Source: Asterias rubens (taxonomy: Eukaryota > Echinodermata > Asteroidea > Forcipulatida > Asteriidae). From it: a stretch of DNA of 64,000 bases. This document shows, piece after piece, positions 1 to 12,469 of this stretch (positions within the stretch are counted from its first letter, which is position 1; the number at the start of each line of letters is the position of its first letter). The notes beneath the pieces are model-generated. The model was not told the origin of the DNA. It worked only from the letters and a program-made list of their open reading frames with translations, and did no database searches. Location of the stretch: positions 8,326,098 through 8,390,097 of the forward strand of contig NC_047071.1 in assembly GCF_902459465.1 (NCBI RefSeq), read 5' to 3'. Both the position numbers and the translations under genes were made by a program.

Positions 1-876
1 CCGCTATTGTTCTGGGAATACACCCCCTTTGTTGGCCGCTATTGTTCGGAGAATAGAACCCCTTTGTTGGCCGCCATTGTTCTGAGAATAGACCCCCTTT
101 GTTGGCCGCCATTGTTCTGAGAATAGACCCCCTTTGTTGGCCGCCATTGTTCTGAGAATAGACCCTCTTTGTTGGCCGCTATTGTTCTGAGAATAGATCC
201 CTTTTGTTGGCCGCTATTGTTCTGAGAATAGACCCCCTTTGTTGGCCGCCATTGTTCTGAGAATAGACCCCCTTTGTTGGCCGCTATTGTTCTGAGAATA
301 GATCCCTTTTGTTGGCCGCTATTGTTCTGGGAATAGACCCCCTTTGTTGGCCGCCATTGTTCTGAGAATAGATCCCTTTGGTTGGCCGCTATTGTTCTGG
401 GAATAGACCCCCTTTGTTGGCCGCCATTGTTCTGAGAATAAATCCCTTTTGTTGGCCGCTATTGTTCTGGGAATAGACCCCCTTTGTTGGCCGCTATTGT
501 TCTGAGAATAGACCCCCTTTGTTGGCCGCTATTGTTCTGGGAATAGATATCCCTTTGTTGGCCGCCATTGTTCTGAGAATAGATCCCTTTTGTTGGCCGC
601 TATTGTTCTGGGAATAGACCCCCTTTGTTGGCCGCCATTGTTCTGAGAATAGATCCCTTTTGTTGGCCGCTATTGTTCTGGGAATAGACCCCCTTTGTTG
701 GCCGCCATTGTTCTGAGAATAGATCCCTTTTGTTGGCCGCTATTGTTCTGGGAATAGACCCCCTTTGTTGGCCGCTATTGTTCTGAGAATAGACCCCCTT
801 TGTTGGCCGCTATTGTTCTGGGAATAGACCCCCTTTGTTGGCCGCTATTGTTCTGAGAATAGATCCCCTTTGCATT
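1..876. repeat. 35-bp minisatellite, about 25 units
   Basis: A 35-bp unit (ccgcYattgttctgRgaata followed by gaYcccYtttgttgg) repeats head to tail from the first base of the window. Two unit variants alternate over much of 300-770, one with ccgct/ctggg and one with ccgcc/ctgag, which gives a 70-bp higher-order period. One unit near 547 carries a small insertion. The array is cut by the window edge, so its true length is unknown. No coding frame is evident. Confidence 0.97.
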
Positions 877-1879
877 GGCCGCTAATGGTGATAAAACGCA
901 AACGAGTGAAGACCCACCATTGGCTGAGAGTCGTGTGATCACATTGTGCACTACTGGTATTAACGTTATTATGTAACCTATTTGTAGTATGCATTTTATG
1001 TTTTTTTTTTTTTTTTAATATACGAAAGAAACACTTAAATTAGTTAAATCGAAATGAAGTGAAATAACTATCAATTATCGGAAGCAAACTCGAATTTATT
1101 TTAGTTCTCCCTTGAAGATTTCATTGTTTAATGGAATGTATAGCAGGAATGGCGCGCTGACCATAGTAACCAACGTTCTTGGTTCAGCTCAACTAATTAG
1201 GATTTGTTGTAAACACAGTACATGTAAAGATATTGTTGGAAAAGCAACCGTGGGTCGCAGCTTTGCCACAACAATCCAGATTCGATGAAACAAAAGATCG
1301 GTCAGACAAAACTCATTATAAATTGCGAGCACAGTCGGAGACTGATATTAGCTCATTGGTCATGATGTTGAGATGTGTTGAGAAAAACATGTTAAGTGAT
1401 CAAATCGTGATCCAAGACTCCTAGTATGTGTATCAAAATTAAGAACATTTTCAGCTCATCCATGACTGGAAGTGACAGAGACGGTGTTGCATCTGGATGG
1501 AACTCGTACACCGGTAAGAAGGCCAAGTAACTAGGTAACTTATTAGGTGTGACTAGGTATCGAAGGCCAATCAGGTGTCGAGGTCATCCGTATATAGACA
1601 TGAAAGTTGTGGAGAGAAGACCCAAGATGGTACCATGAGGGACTCCATCAATAAGGGCCCACCAATCAGATTGAGTATCAGCAATGGACACCATTTGGTG
1701 CGAAGAACTAAGACACCAGTACAGGTTGAATTCACGAATTGTTCTGTATCACACTTTCTTAAACTGGAGCTGAAGTTTTTTTTTTAGGTGACACGTGAAG
1801 GAAAGTGCATCGTCTGACTGGGTTAAACCAGCATGAAGTTGTCCTTCGATAATTATTGTCAAAGCCTGTTCAGTTTCTA
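877..1879. other. Flank of minisatellite, no gene seen
   Basis: AT-rich DNA with a T-run near 1002-1016 and only short unsupported frames. I see no repeat family or gene here. Confidence 0.5.
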
Positions 1880-2062
1880 GACAAGGTGCGAGGACAATGA
1901 AGACAATTCGATTTTAGAAGTTGGAGGGAAATCCCAAGAGAATTATTCCAGAGAAAATCCACGCAGCCGGGTAGAGACTGAAAACCCCAATCCACAAAGT
2001 GCCCCCGGTAGAACTCGAACCGGGTCCCAGAGGCGGAAGGCGAGGCAAGACACACAATCTTG
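1880..2062 (-). repeat. tRNA-derived SINE, minus orientation
   Basis: On the minus strand a B-box-like segment (ggttcgagttctaccggg, near 2010-2027) is followed by a core (tgtggattggggttttcagt, then a run reading tacccggctgcgtgg). The same core is seen plus-strand at 12540-12600 and minus-strand at 2760-2820, so this is an interspersed family and not a tRNA gene. Ends are approximate. Confidence 0.65.
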
Positions 2063-2689
2063 TATAAACCTTCAATATTGTGGACCTCTTGTGCCTTTTT
2101 AAAAATTTATACTCAAACTTTTGGAAACAGCACTCATTGTCCTCTTTTGTTGTAGGCCCCCGGTTTGATTGTGTTAAGCTCACCAATGACTCTCACGCGC
2201 TGATAATTATGAGTCTGCTCTCCAGACATAATGTGTTTGACAATGTATCCTCACAAAGGTTTGCGAAATCCATGCTCCGAGTGTCAGGTGGACTATTACT
2301 AACGAATAGGAAATTGTCTTTTCATCGAGTGAACGAGCGTCTATAATTAACGGAAAGCCTTTAGGAACGAAAACCATTTGGACGTGATTAATTTTCCACA
2401 AAGTTTCTTGGTAAACCAACCTTACCTTTTAAGAAAATCCCTCTTACAGACGGACAAAACACATCAACATGATCAAACACACAGCAATACCATAGAGTAA
2501 ATACAGAGTACTCTATGGTAACACAAAACTCTTTACTTAGGAGGTTATATTATTTGCAAAACCTCTTTGCTAATAGGTGGTGTAGGTATTAGTTTAAGAG
2601 ACATGAACGGGCTGCTGAACATGAAGTATTTTTATTCAGTTTGAACCATGCTCTGCACTCCCTTTTTTCTTTATTAATTGTGTTTGTGA

Positions 2690-2845
2690 AGAGTTTTTAA
2701 AACCAACTTTCAGTCTAAGATGTGGGAGGAATAACACGATTTTTTCCCAAGGAATAAACCCGGCCACACAACCTGGTATGGACTAAAACTCAATCCACAT
2801 AGTGACCCTGCTGATTGGAACGAGGTCATATAAACCTTTACCACG
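2690..2845 (-). repeat. tRNA-derived SINE, diverged copy
   Basis: This is a diverged minus-strand copy of the SINE at 1880-2062. It shares the segment complementary to tgtggattgRgttttcagtc and the cctcccacatcttag-like tail. The tRNA-like head is badly eroded. Ends are approximate. Confidence 0.5.
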
Positions 2846-3386
2846 GTGTGGTCATCTTGATTTTACTCCGTTCCAACTCATGTACCCAAACAAAGGCTGG
2901 CGAAGTAATAGTCTGGTGCCATGCGTAATGAATGTTAGCATTCATTACTGTTATTGGAAACAGGGAACATGACCAAATGGTGACAGTGTGATCAAGGTCT
3001 ATAGAGGTGGAAGACGAGAGAAAATGCTACGCCAACCGTATTAACGAAATATTTGTTCATCAAAGCTGACAAGTGTCAAGTTTATTTACAGTCAACTCTT
3101 CTTCGCAAGTCTTTTGGATTAGTACCAATTATGGTAATTAACCTTTGACCATAGATGAAATGAAAACAACAGGTTAGAATTCATAATATACATTATAATA
3201 GTTTAAGTTTATATTGTAATATTAATTATTTTATGGTGGCCATGTCACCTTAATTGTAATTACTAAATACTTACTTCATTTTTATAGTGATTTTATATTG
3301 TGATAGAAGTACGAAATACGTACTTGGACTTTGCACTTATTGGTATACTTAGAGTTGCCTGCAACGGAAATCAGTATAAATGATCC
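2846..3386. other. No gene seen
   Basis: AT-rich sequence with no recognisable gene or repeat family. Confidence 0.4.
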
Positions 3387-3769
3387 TTAAAGGCACTGGA
3401 CACTATTGGTAATTGTCAAAGTCTTTTTACTTGGTGTATCTCAACATATGCATAACTTAAAAAACCTGTGAAAATGTTAACTCAATTGGTCGTCGAAGTT
3501 GCGAGAGAACAATGGAAGAAAAAACCCTTTGTCGCACAAGTGGCGTGCTTTCAAATGCTTTGAATTCGATACCTCTCAACTGAGGTCTCGAATTCAAATC
3601 AAATATTTTAGTCAGAAATTACTTCTTTCTCAAAAACGTTACTTCAGAGGGAGCCGTTTCTCACAACGTTTTATACTATCAACAGCTCTCCATTGCTCAC
3701 TACCAAGTAAGTTTTTTTATGCTAATAATTATTTTGAGTATAGTTACCAATAGTGTCCAGTGCCTTTAA
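3387..3769. mobile_element. Family A MITE, TTAA-flanked
   Basis: The element runs from TTAA at 3387 to TTAA at 3766-3769. Its inverted ends read AGGCACTGGACACTATTGG and the complement. An internal palindrome of the type gagacctc...gaggtctcg lies near the middle. It is in the reverse orientation, meaning the end with ggtaattgtcaaag comes first. No transposase is encoded, so this is non-autonomous. TTAA flanks suggest a piggyBac-type mobiliser (inference). Confidence 0.9.
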
Positions 3770-4356
3770 GCGCAAAACATAGTTAGGTAAAACTTAAGTA
3801 GTATTGTTATTAAATAACTGAATTCTAAAAAAGCCATTGATGTACAAAATGCACTCGGTTACCTTGGTTATGTTTTGTATATTTACCAAGCACTCATTAA
3901 TGTAGGCCTTCTTCATGAAATTATGAAAACAAACAAATATTGCGAAAGTAAAGACAGTCAAATTAACTGAAAGATAAATAACATTATTTGTTTCAGAATG
4001 TTACCACTCATTGATGAACTCATGGTTGAAACGTTTGCACTTAGTCCCTTTTTAGAAATCGGTCATTATGTAAATTAAATATCCAGTTCCTGGTTCACCT
4101 TTCGCATGCATTACATGCCAACAGTCTGAAGGGTGAAAGTATTTCAATAATAGTGTTCGGTGAGTGAATGTGCATGTATAGCAACTCCAACCATGGAACC
4201 AATGGAGCAGTTCCTAATAATGTTCACGCATCAATGTCAAGCAGCCAGAAACTGGTTATTCATGCACGGTCAGGTAAAGTAATGGAAAAATTAGTCAAGA
4301 AGTAGATGTTATTCACGTGGAATTGACCACAAACGGTGAAATAGCCCATAATGCCT
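3770..4356. other. No gene seen
   Basis: AT-rich spacer between two MITEs. No recognisable gene or repeat. Confidence 0.4.
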
Positions 4357-4713
4357 TTAAAGCCATTATACACTTTCGGTACAGAAAAAAAATATTTTAC
4401 AGGGTTTACAGAAGGTAATGGTGAAAGACTTATCTTGAAATATTATTCCATGAAATGATTTACTTTTTGAGAAAACATTAAAACAATATCAATATCAATT
4501 CTCGATAGTGAAAATTACGGGGTTATTTTAAACACATGTCATGACACGGCGAAACGTGCGGAAACAAGGGTGGGTTTTCCCGTTATTTTCTCCCGACTCA
4601 AATGACCGATTGAGCCTAAATTTTCACAGGTTTGTTGTTTTATATATAAGTTGTGGTACACGAAGTGTGGGCCTTGTACAATACTGTTTACCGAAAGTGT
4701 CCAATGGCTTTAA
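4357..4713. mobile_element. Family B MITE, TTAA-flanked
   Basis: TTAA at both ends (4357-4360, 4710-4713). The inverted ends are of the type AGCCATTGGACACTTTCGG, here with one end mutated to AGCCATTATACACTTTCGG. The internal segment catgtcatgacacggcgaaa is shared with copies at 8222, 15643 and 41580. No coding capacity. Confidence 0.88.
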
Positions 4714-7604
4714 AGGTATACCACAATGCAGTATGGGAAACAGTACAGTTAAAAAATAAACTGACACATGATGCTGTATTTATCATGATACTATTTTAGG
4801 TTGTGTACCGCATTGTTTCGGAATTCGGAATGCTTTAATGAAAATATGGTGGAAAAAGTAAACGTTAATAAGAAACCCCTATCTGATGCGTGAATTGAAC
4901 CGGGCCAAAGTTGATACCACTCCGGACAGGTAGGCCTACCGGTATTTCGAATCAACGGAGGTCAAGGGTCGACGGACCTAGTAACATAATTATACCAAAA
5001 TTAATATTCTCTTATAATTCTCTTATACCATTAAGTTGACGTGTTTTATTATCATGTTGTTCCTTCGGTTATTTTATCGATATAGCTCTTTCCACCTATA
5101 ATTGGCCCAAATCACGTCTTAAACCTTTCGCAGTCAATAGTATGTCCGAACAGTACACATTTCCTCATTGCTGTACTCTTAGACGTAAAAAGGAACTTGC
5201 GGATATTAAAAGTCCGAGGGTTTCTTTTGGCACTATCACATTCACTCGCCGAACCCGCTTTCAAACAGCCACCACGCACTGAACGTATAAAGGTCAACAT
5301 AACAAAAATCACAGAATATTTCTTTATTATGTGTAAAGAGCTGCTAATGCCCCGTTAATTATACACGGTATTGACAGTGAAATATAAGTTAAGAAAGTTG
5401 ATTGGTCAGAAGTCGTTGGTAAACAACACAACGACACAACTCTGTGTACTTAGAGTGCATTGAAAGGCGGGGGGGGGGGGGCGTCATGCAATTTAGCATG
5501 CAACTAAAAAAAAGGAAAGACTGGTATGAAAGAGATAATCTGCATTTCCTACAACCAGGTTGCAAAACATTTGATTACCTTCTGAATAAATTATGCTTGA
5601 TTTTAAAGATTTCTTTCAAACTAAGAGTTTAAACGTTCCCTCTTTCCAGCCTATGTTGGGGTTCATAAGCTTTTTTGAGATAAGATGGACACCTGCAGAA
5701 TTGCACTTTTGGTAAACAGACAAATTCACCATAAACCTTTTACTATAATAGTTATACCATCACAATGTGCTCACCAATTATAGGGTATTAAATGGTGAGA
5801 GCAAGATTGCCCACGTGTGTAGTTTTAAAAAGGTGTTCTGTACAATAGTTTGGATTTGTCTTTAAACTCAAACAACTTTCTTTTGCAGGCAGGGTTGTTC
5901 CGAGTCAACCATCTCACTCACCACTCCAACTCTCTTAATGTAAAAGAGTGAACATTTTACTCTCCCTTGTCTGAGTGGTGTCAGTTTCGCTGTTTTGAGA
6001 GTGAAAGTCAATCTGTGTCACTCTTTTTGTTCGTGAAATTGGAACGAACCTCACTCTAAATCGAGTTAAAAGTACGCGTCTTTCATTCTAAAAGGAGTTG
6101 TCCGCCAAATGGCTCTTTGCAAGAGTGGAATGGCGGATAAAACGAGAAGTTTTTCACTCTTTTACATTCAAAGAGCACTTAAAGAAGTTATTATTTGTTA
6201 TGTAAACCTCTCTACAGGAATGATCGTGGCTCTGAAAAGAGCCATAAAGCCATGTTTAGATATGGTGGACACTCAAACCAAAAAGTGCACTCCCTAATAC
6301 AATACCCCCAACAGAATATTGGTATGGTCTCGATCGATGTTTTGTGCACTCTGTCTCTTGTTGTTCTTATTGTGAATGCTGGACTGCTGTAATGGGGGCG
6401 CTCGTAGCCCTGGGTGCAAGTTTATGATCCGAGTTGCGATTGACCGGTGCTGCCTGACTATTGTCTGCACTGATTTTGCTAGAAATAGTCACTTTATTAA
6501 CATCCACACCCTGCCGTTACATCTCGTCGTTGAGGGCGTATGTCTGTTCTCGTTCGCAGACTAGCTTATCGTAGTGCAACCTATTGCAGACACCATCCAC
6601 TAACGATGTACACGTCACTAACATTTTGGTCGATAACGATTCATATTGATAATAAATTACATACCGGTGATTAATGAATGAGTGTTGTGGATGTGCGCTG
6701 CATTTCACTGACACTGAGTAGGGAATAAATACCGTAGGCCTACACTAAAAAATTATACTGAGCTTGGTTTGTGGTTTGGACATTGGCATTGACGTAAAAA
6801 TGCCGCCATATTATAGAGGAAACGGTGATGACACATACGTCCTGAATGGTTTCTCTTTGCGATTCTGTGCCGAAAGTAATCTGATTTTAGTTGTTTCTAT
6901 GCGGCCTTGCTTCAAACGTCGAACCACTGCCTCGTCGATCCATAACATAAATTATAATCTAAACTCAAGCAAATTAATAATGCAATGAGTTTGCGTGTTC
7001 CTCCTCCTCAAGAGGCAGATTTTCCCCCTCATTCGCCCATCGACAACAGTTCTCTGGAACTTCAACTATCGCTGAATTCGACTCTCCGTAGCAACACCAA
7101 AATATTCCTTTGAACTCGACTCGTTCACAGCAGTATGCCCATGTCTTTATCAGTGTTGAGCACTTCTGCTTATGATGCAAGCCAAGCCTTGCATGTAGAA
7201 GGAACCATGACGAGTGTCTCGTAGCTTCTTGATATATATAGTCCATCCTTGAAAACTAATGTATATGGTTGATAGTCCACTAGTGTAAAAGTCCAGTATC
7301 GAGTTTCTTGATCCTTCACAAACAAAGGGCGAAAGGGAGTGACCACAATCACTTGGGTTGGTGTTGTGTGTTTTACTGGGCAATTGCATTGGTGTCTTGG
7401 TTTTTACCTAACAAAACCTAGTGTCGACGTAACTGACATTGCATTGTGGTTTCCATGTTTTGGTCACAAATGAATGTCTTGATAAAGATTTTGTTAAATT
7501 TTATTGTAGACCGTGTCCGAATTGACATGTGGCTGGACTTGCGCTTGGACAGTCAATGAAGCCAACAGCCGTAGCCGAAGTCGTTGATTCGGACACGGCC
7601 TTGC
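4714..7604. other. 3' flank of the RGS7BP-like gene, no confident gene
   Basis: This stretch lies downstream of the minus-strand stop codon at 7605, so part of it may be 3' untranslated region. No polyadenylation site could be assigned. A run of 13 G occurs at 5469-5481. Near the stop, cgtgtccgaat (7510-7520) and ttcggacacgg (7588-7598) form a small inverted repeat. A cysteine-bearing minus-strand frame at 6974-7246 is less AT-rich than its surroundings but was not recognised. Confidence 0.4.
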
Positions 7605-7708
7605 TTAGGGCTGGATGTGCTTCGACCGTCCACAGCAGCAGAATAGTCGTCGACGTAGTCTAATTAGGCTGCTGTGATGGTGGATGGAGGCTACGTGCAC
7701 GATATCAT
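7605..7708 (-). CDS. RGS7BP-like, last coding exon (exon 6)
   Basis: The acceptor is tttaattttgtccag just above 7708, preceded by a T-rich tract. The first two bases (AT) complete a codon begun by the last G of exon 5, giving Asp, and 33 codons and TAA (7605-7607) follow. The encoded tail begins DDIVHV and ends with LRRRLFCCCGRSKHIQP. Vertebrate R7BP has an Asp-Asp pair at the same junction and ends with a polybasic run followed by cysteines that are palmitoylated and anchor R7-RGS/G-beta-5 to the plasma membrane. Here three adjacent cysteines follow RRR, so the same lipid anchoring is inferred. The exon is too short for a simple open-frame search and was found by homology and phase. Confidence 0.86.
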
Positions 7709-8221
7709 CTGGACAAAATTAAAAGTAACACCAAAGAAAGAAAGAAGTGAGATAAATAACAACTGGAAGACGCTGTTTGATGAGTAGCTTATACAATGGT
7801 TATATTCATTCAACGGGGTTGATGTGTTTGGCCCTCACAATGGTGTTGTCACGAGTACAATTTGTGTTACTTGTAGTTCTAAAAAGATATGACCAAACTG
7901 CGAATGAAAAATTAGCAACACGATTGAATAATAAGTTCAGTGTGTGCGTCAATGATTAATTATTGAGCCAGGGGCGCCTAAATGGGTATGGTAATCCGTA
8001 TATCTGAAAATGGAGAGGTGGGAATGGGAGTTAGGCAAATCAATGTTCCCGAAGGATGACTATGATATCCCCGAGATTGCATAGGCTGCTACAGATAATA
8101 TGCCACGGGGAGGACTGACGTTTTAATACTCCCCTCTTGAACCCCTATACTGGAAACCAACTGACTGGAATGTCTGTACACCATCCCCTGCCCAAACAAT
8201 GTTACATCAGAATTCGCTATT

Positions 8222-8596
8222 TTAAAGCCATTATACACTTTCGGAACAGAACAAATATATAAAAGTTCACAGATTTACAAGTAACTTACAGGGTTTACAG
8301 AAGGTAATGGTGAAAGACTTCTCTGGAAATATTATTCCATGAAATGCTTTACTTTTTGAGAAAACATTAAAACAATTATCAATTCTCGATAACGAGAATC
8401 ACGGATTTATTTTAAACACATGTCATGACACGGCGAAACGTGCGGAAACATGGGTGGGTTTCCCGTTATTTTCTCCCGACTCCAATGACCGATTGAGCCT
8501 AATCTTTTACAGGTTTGTTATTTTATATATAAGTTGTGATACACGAAGTGTGGGTCTTTGGATAATACTGTTTACCGAAAGTATCCAATTGCTTTA
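8222..8596. mobile_element. Family B MITE
   Basis: TTAA at 8222-8225 is followed by AGCCATTATACACTTTCGGA. The internal block catgtcatgacacggcgaaa is present, and the right end is eroded (ccaattgctttac). It abuts a family A copy, so the two share or nearly share their junction. Confidence 0.85.
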
Positions 8597-8914
8597 CAGG
8601 CAACTGGACACCTTCGTAATTTTAAAGACCAGTATTCTCATTTGGTGTATCCAAAAACATGAATAACATGAACACTCTGTGAAAATTTGGAATTAATTGG
8701 TCATTAATCGTTGCAATTTGTGTTCCTTCAGATGCCGGCCGGGCTTCGTGCATGAAGTCTTTAAATATTCCAGTGAGAAATTACATCTTTTTTATACTAC
8801 GTTACTTCAGAGGGAGCTGTTTCTCACAATGTTTTGTACTGAAAATTCCCCATCGCTCGTTACCAAGTAAGCTTTTATGCGAACATGAGTAATTACCATT
8901 GTCCAGTGCCTATA
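8597..8914. mobile_element. Family A MITE, degraded
   Basis: The element starts aggcaactggacaccttcg and ends attgtccagtgcctataa, both mutated family A ends. The internal segments cacaatgttttgtactg and agagggagctgtttctcac match family A. The central palindrome is largely lost. Reverse orientation. Confidence 0.75.
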
Positions 8915-9559
8915 AAAAATAAAACGAATTCTGACGAGGTCTTATTTGTGTGTAAGGATGCAATAATTATGTTTAACTGTGGGTTGCGATCATTGACATT
9001 TCACAACTATTGGTTCCTCTATTGTGTACACAAAATGACAATTTGTATTTACTCTATTATGGTGAAGATAATGATGCATCCCGTCATCGTTAATACTATG
9101 GAGACCAGGGTCATTGACGGTAATTATACCAGCCAAAATCGATTGACTCAAACTGCCTAAAAGATTATTCATTGTTAGTGTCTGTTATTAGCAGCCATGG
9201 TTGGTGGGGAAAATATTGGGGGGGGGGGGGAGGGGACACGTAGGGTGCTGTACACCACGCCTCTTTTTGGATCACGGTACACCATGGAAACACCATTATT
9301 ACTTTTGGAAAAGAGTCGTTTGGTTCTTATCGTTGTTTCAAATATTGACAATAGTATGAACCTTTTATAATTGATTTGCCTCTTAGAATGAAGTTAATTT
9401 TGCTCCCGTGACGATATTATTAGTACTGCTTAGTATTTAGTAGTTCATTTTGTCGTTTCAATGTCTGGTATTGAAACTTAAGGATGCCTCATAAGTGAAC
9501 TTAAAGAAACCTGAAGAAACCTGCATACAAGGGTGCTTGCTAAAATGTGAACCATGCCC
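8915..9559. other. No gene seen
   Basis: Intron between exons 5 and 6. A G-rich run lies near 9218-9235. No recognised gene or repeat. Confidence 0.4.
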
Positions 9560-9795
9560 AAGGGTTAACCTCTACTCCTACTTAATACGTATTAGGGATG
9601 ATTTTACTTGCACTACCAATCCTATAGTACACAGAACCTACGGCTTAATGTCCCACCCGAAGGATAGCGCAATTATGGTTAAATATCCTACTCAAGGCAC
9701 AAGTGTCGACCGGGACTCGAACCCATACTATGCCGATCGAAGCACAAGAGGTTGAGTACGAAGCTCTTAACGACCCAGCTATCGACACGCCGAAT
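9560..9795 (-). repeat. tRNA-derived SINE (tgtcg family), minus orientation
   Basis: The minus strand starts near 9790 with cgtgtcgatagctgggtcgt, includes a B-box (gggttcgagtcccggtcgac) and continues into a body with cggatggga-type sequence and taagccgtaggttctgtg. Related copies lie at 14108-14206, 14925-15130 and 23340-23630. Ends are approximate. Confidence 0.65.
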
Positions 9796-10052
9796 GCTGA
9801 CTGTTTGAATACCGTACCAGATTAATAACTACACATGTTTGAGCGTTTTGTTATGTTGATCTTTATGCAAATGACGGTGGTTAAAATGCAAGTTTGGATC
9901 TTTCTTTCAGCATTGAATTTGTTTGGGTTGCAATGACTAATATTACCATATTAATTTTGCATAGGTCTTTTTGTTGGTGACACAGCATCAGTCATATACG
10001 TCTTAAATAAAAGGTGATGCATGACCATTGACAACAAATCGTTCGTTCCCAC

Positions 10053-10461
10053 TTAAAGGAACACGTTGCCTTGGATCGGTCGAGTTGGTCTTTGAAAAGC
10101 GTTGGATCAGTCGAGTTGGTCTTTAAAAAGCGTTTGTAACCGTTTGGTGTAAAATGCATATGGTTAGAAAGATGTTTTAAAAGTAGAACACAATGATCAA
10201 CACACATTTGCCTCGAAATTGCGTAGTTTTCCTTTTACTTTGCGAACTAACACGGTCGGCCATTTATGGGAGTCCCATAAATGGCCGACTGTGTTTGTCG
10301 ACGAGGTACAAGGAAAACCACGCAATTTCGAGTGATACTTGTGTGGATCATTATATTCTACTTTTAAAATATCTTTCTAATCATATGCATTTTATAACAA
10401 ACGGTTACAAACGTTTTTTTAAAGACCAACTCGACTGATCCACGGCAACGTGTTCCTTTAA
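10053..10461. mobile_element. Family C MITE, long palindrome
   Basis: TTAA at 10053-10056 and 10458-10461. The ends read AGGAACACGTTGCCTTGGAT and the complement. The two halves are complementary over most of their length, meeting at atttatgggagtcccataaat near 10263-10283. The left half has a short internal duplication (gcgttggatcRgtcgag). The RNA or single strand would form a hairpin of about 200 bp. No coding capacity. Confidence 0.92.
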
Positions 10462-11597
10462 GACACTATTTAAATGTCCTGCAAATATCGGCGTTTTATG
10501 AAAAAGAAACGCTGAATAAATGTTTTTTTTCCAAAGGTTTTCAAATGTACGTGAAATTTAGGTAAAACCACATTGCTGTGGTTTGATTTCCTCGCCATTC
10601 ACAGTCTTTCGAACGGATATTATGTATTTTGTTCCACCTACTTTGAGTCTGGAGAGATGTAATTGTATTCCATGTGGAAAAACATCTTTCCAGTTATAAT
10701 AAAATACATGCTATGATTAACTTTTTCGGATCCCCTTTAGGTTAGACCAGTCGCTCTCACGATATGAATTCATGCACGTTGTGCCAGTGCACAAAACGCA
10801 AGACCTCTCTCTGTATTAAGAGAAACATGGTTGTGTTAAAACTCAACTGAATGCAGTGAAGTGATGTAGACTCGTTGAGCACGAATCACCCTGACGACGT
10901 TGCTGGGGAAACGGGCAGGAAAATGAACATCTACTGAGCTAGTTCATAGGGTTGTAATGGCATTCCCAGTTTGGTCACAATTCGCGATGTGCCGTTTGTT
11001 TGCGGAATTAAGGGAATTCTTCGACATGTTAAACACACGGGTCTTGAATTACCCGTTGTGTATAGCGTTGTTATGCTAGTAACATATCGCATGCAATCTA
11101 GAGCTACTGCCTGATACATGAACCCAGTACATGATACTATTTATCGTACTGTGTATAATTTGGATGTACCGAACAATGGCAGATTTTAATCGTTCAATCA
11201 AAAAAGCCTTCCGGTTATTTCAAAATCATTAAGAACATTTTTTAATAACGAGAATAGGGCACTGGATTGTAAGAAGGTTGGTATTAGAGGGGGATTGCAC
11301 TTATGGCTAAAATTATATCCTCAATAATTTGAGTAGCATATTGAATCGAATATAAAAACATTGCCCTGAGATATACGCGACTTGAACATGTATGAATTTA
11401 TGATTATTAAAATTGCCACAAACTTACCTCATATAAAAACGAAAAAACAATCAAGCGCTAATTAAAAAAAAAACAAGTAAAGGGAAGTGGTATGTTTGTG
11501 TGTAAATATCACTAGTCTACATTGCGACAGTTTAGGCTAAAACAGTTTAGATAAAACAGCAGAGAAAATAAAATAAGCAATACATTACATGTGGACT
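10462..11597. other. No gene seen
   Basis: Intronic AT-rich DNA. I recognise no gene or repeat family. Confidence 0.4.
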
Positions 11598-11953
11598 TTA
11601 AGGCAGTGGACACAAGTGGTAATTACTCAAAATAATAACAAGCATAAACCTAACTTGGTAACGAGTAATTGGGAGAGGTCTAAAACTAGATGGTCTAAAA
11701 CCGTGTGAGAAACGGCTCCCTCTGAATTAATGTAGTTTTCGAGAAAGAAGTTATTTTCCACGAATTCGATTTCGAGACCTCAGAATTAAATTTTGCACAA
11801 CTTCGTGTGTTTTTCTTTCATTATTATCTCGCAAGTTCGAATACCAATATTGAGCTCAAATTTTTACAGGTTTGTTATTTTATGCATATGTTGAGATACA
11901 CCAAATGAGAAGACTGGTCTTTGACAATTACCAATAGTGTCAAGTGTATTTAA
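11598..11953. mobile_element. Family A MITE, forward
   Basis: TTAA at 11598-11601 and 11950-11953. It starts AGGCAGTGGACACAAGTGG and ends with a diverged tgtcaagtgtatttaa. Forward orientation, with the ggtaattactcaaaataat end first. The central palindrome is partly deleted. Confidence 0.85.
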
Positions 11954-12239
11954 TGGTGCAAGTATAAGCTGTTGGATCCCAAAGCGTCGTAATGAATTCA
12001 GAACTTCGAGACAAGCACATCCAAGTGATGCTCTTGTATTGCAAACTATTGGTACAGTATTTATTTTAGGTTGATATTTCGGCTTATACATGCACATGTT
12101 TGAGGTACCACCGTCTCTCTTATAGCCACACCCAAACATCATCTCTGAACTTGCACCGTGCTAACATTCAATTTTATTGAATTATAATAGATGTTAAATT
12201 TGCATCGGGGATAAAGCATATTAATTTCGAACTGCCTTT

Positions 12240-12370
12240 AACCACAGGGCAATCTCGTTGGTCTCGTTAGTATGACACTGCTCTATAATTGCAAGGGTTG
12301 TGGGTTCGAATCTTATCCGAGTTATATGCCTGTGATATTTTTCGGTGTATGGGTAAAAACCAAAAGTTTA
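12240..12370 (+). repeat. tRNA-derived SINE (cgagt-tgcctgtg family)
   Basis: A tRNA-like head with B-box gtgggttcgaatcttatccg is followed by agttatatgcctgtgat. Copies with the same post-B-box sequence (cccgagtaa..gcctgtg or cgagtatgcccgtg) lie at 51330-51445 and 15530-15640. The acceptor stem does not pair, so this is not a tRNA gene. Confidence 0.6.
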
Positions 12371-12469
12371 TATTTTAACTGGATTAATTTTTTTCGTTGG
12401 TAGGTCTATCAAATGCATACTTAATCACCGTACGTTCCTTTTTGCAATCATTATACCATCATTAGCGGT

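Noticed and set aside
1-876. A CRISPR array.
   Set aside because: Repeats are contiguous 35-bp units without unique spacers, in an animal genome. It is a minisatellite.
7777-7959. Short plus-strand frame near the last exon as a separate gene.
   Set aside because: 60 codons, no domain, AT-rich, and no supporting signals.
10193-10438. Related frames at 10193 and 60897 as a conserved protein.
   Set aside because: Both lie in family C MITEs, which are long palindromes without coding function.
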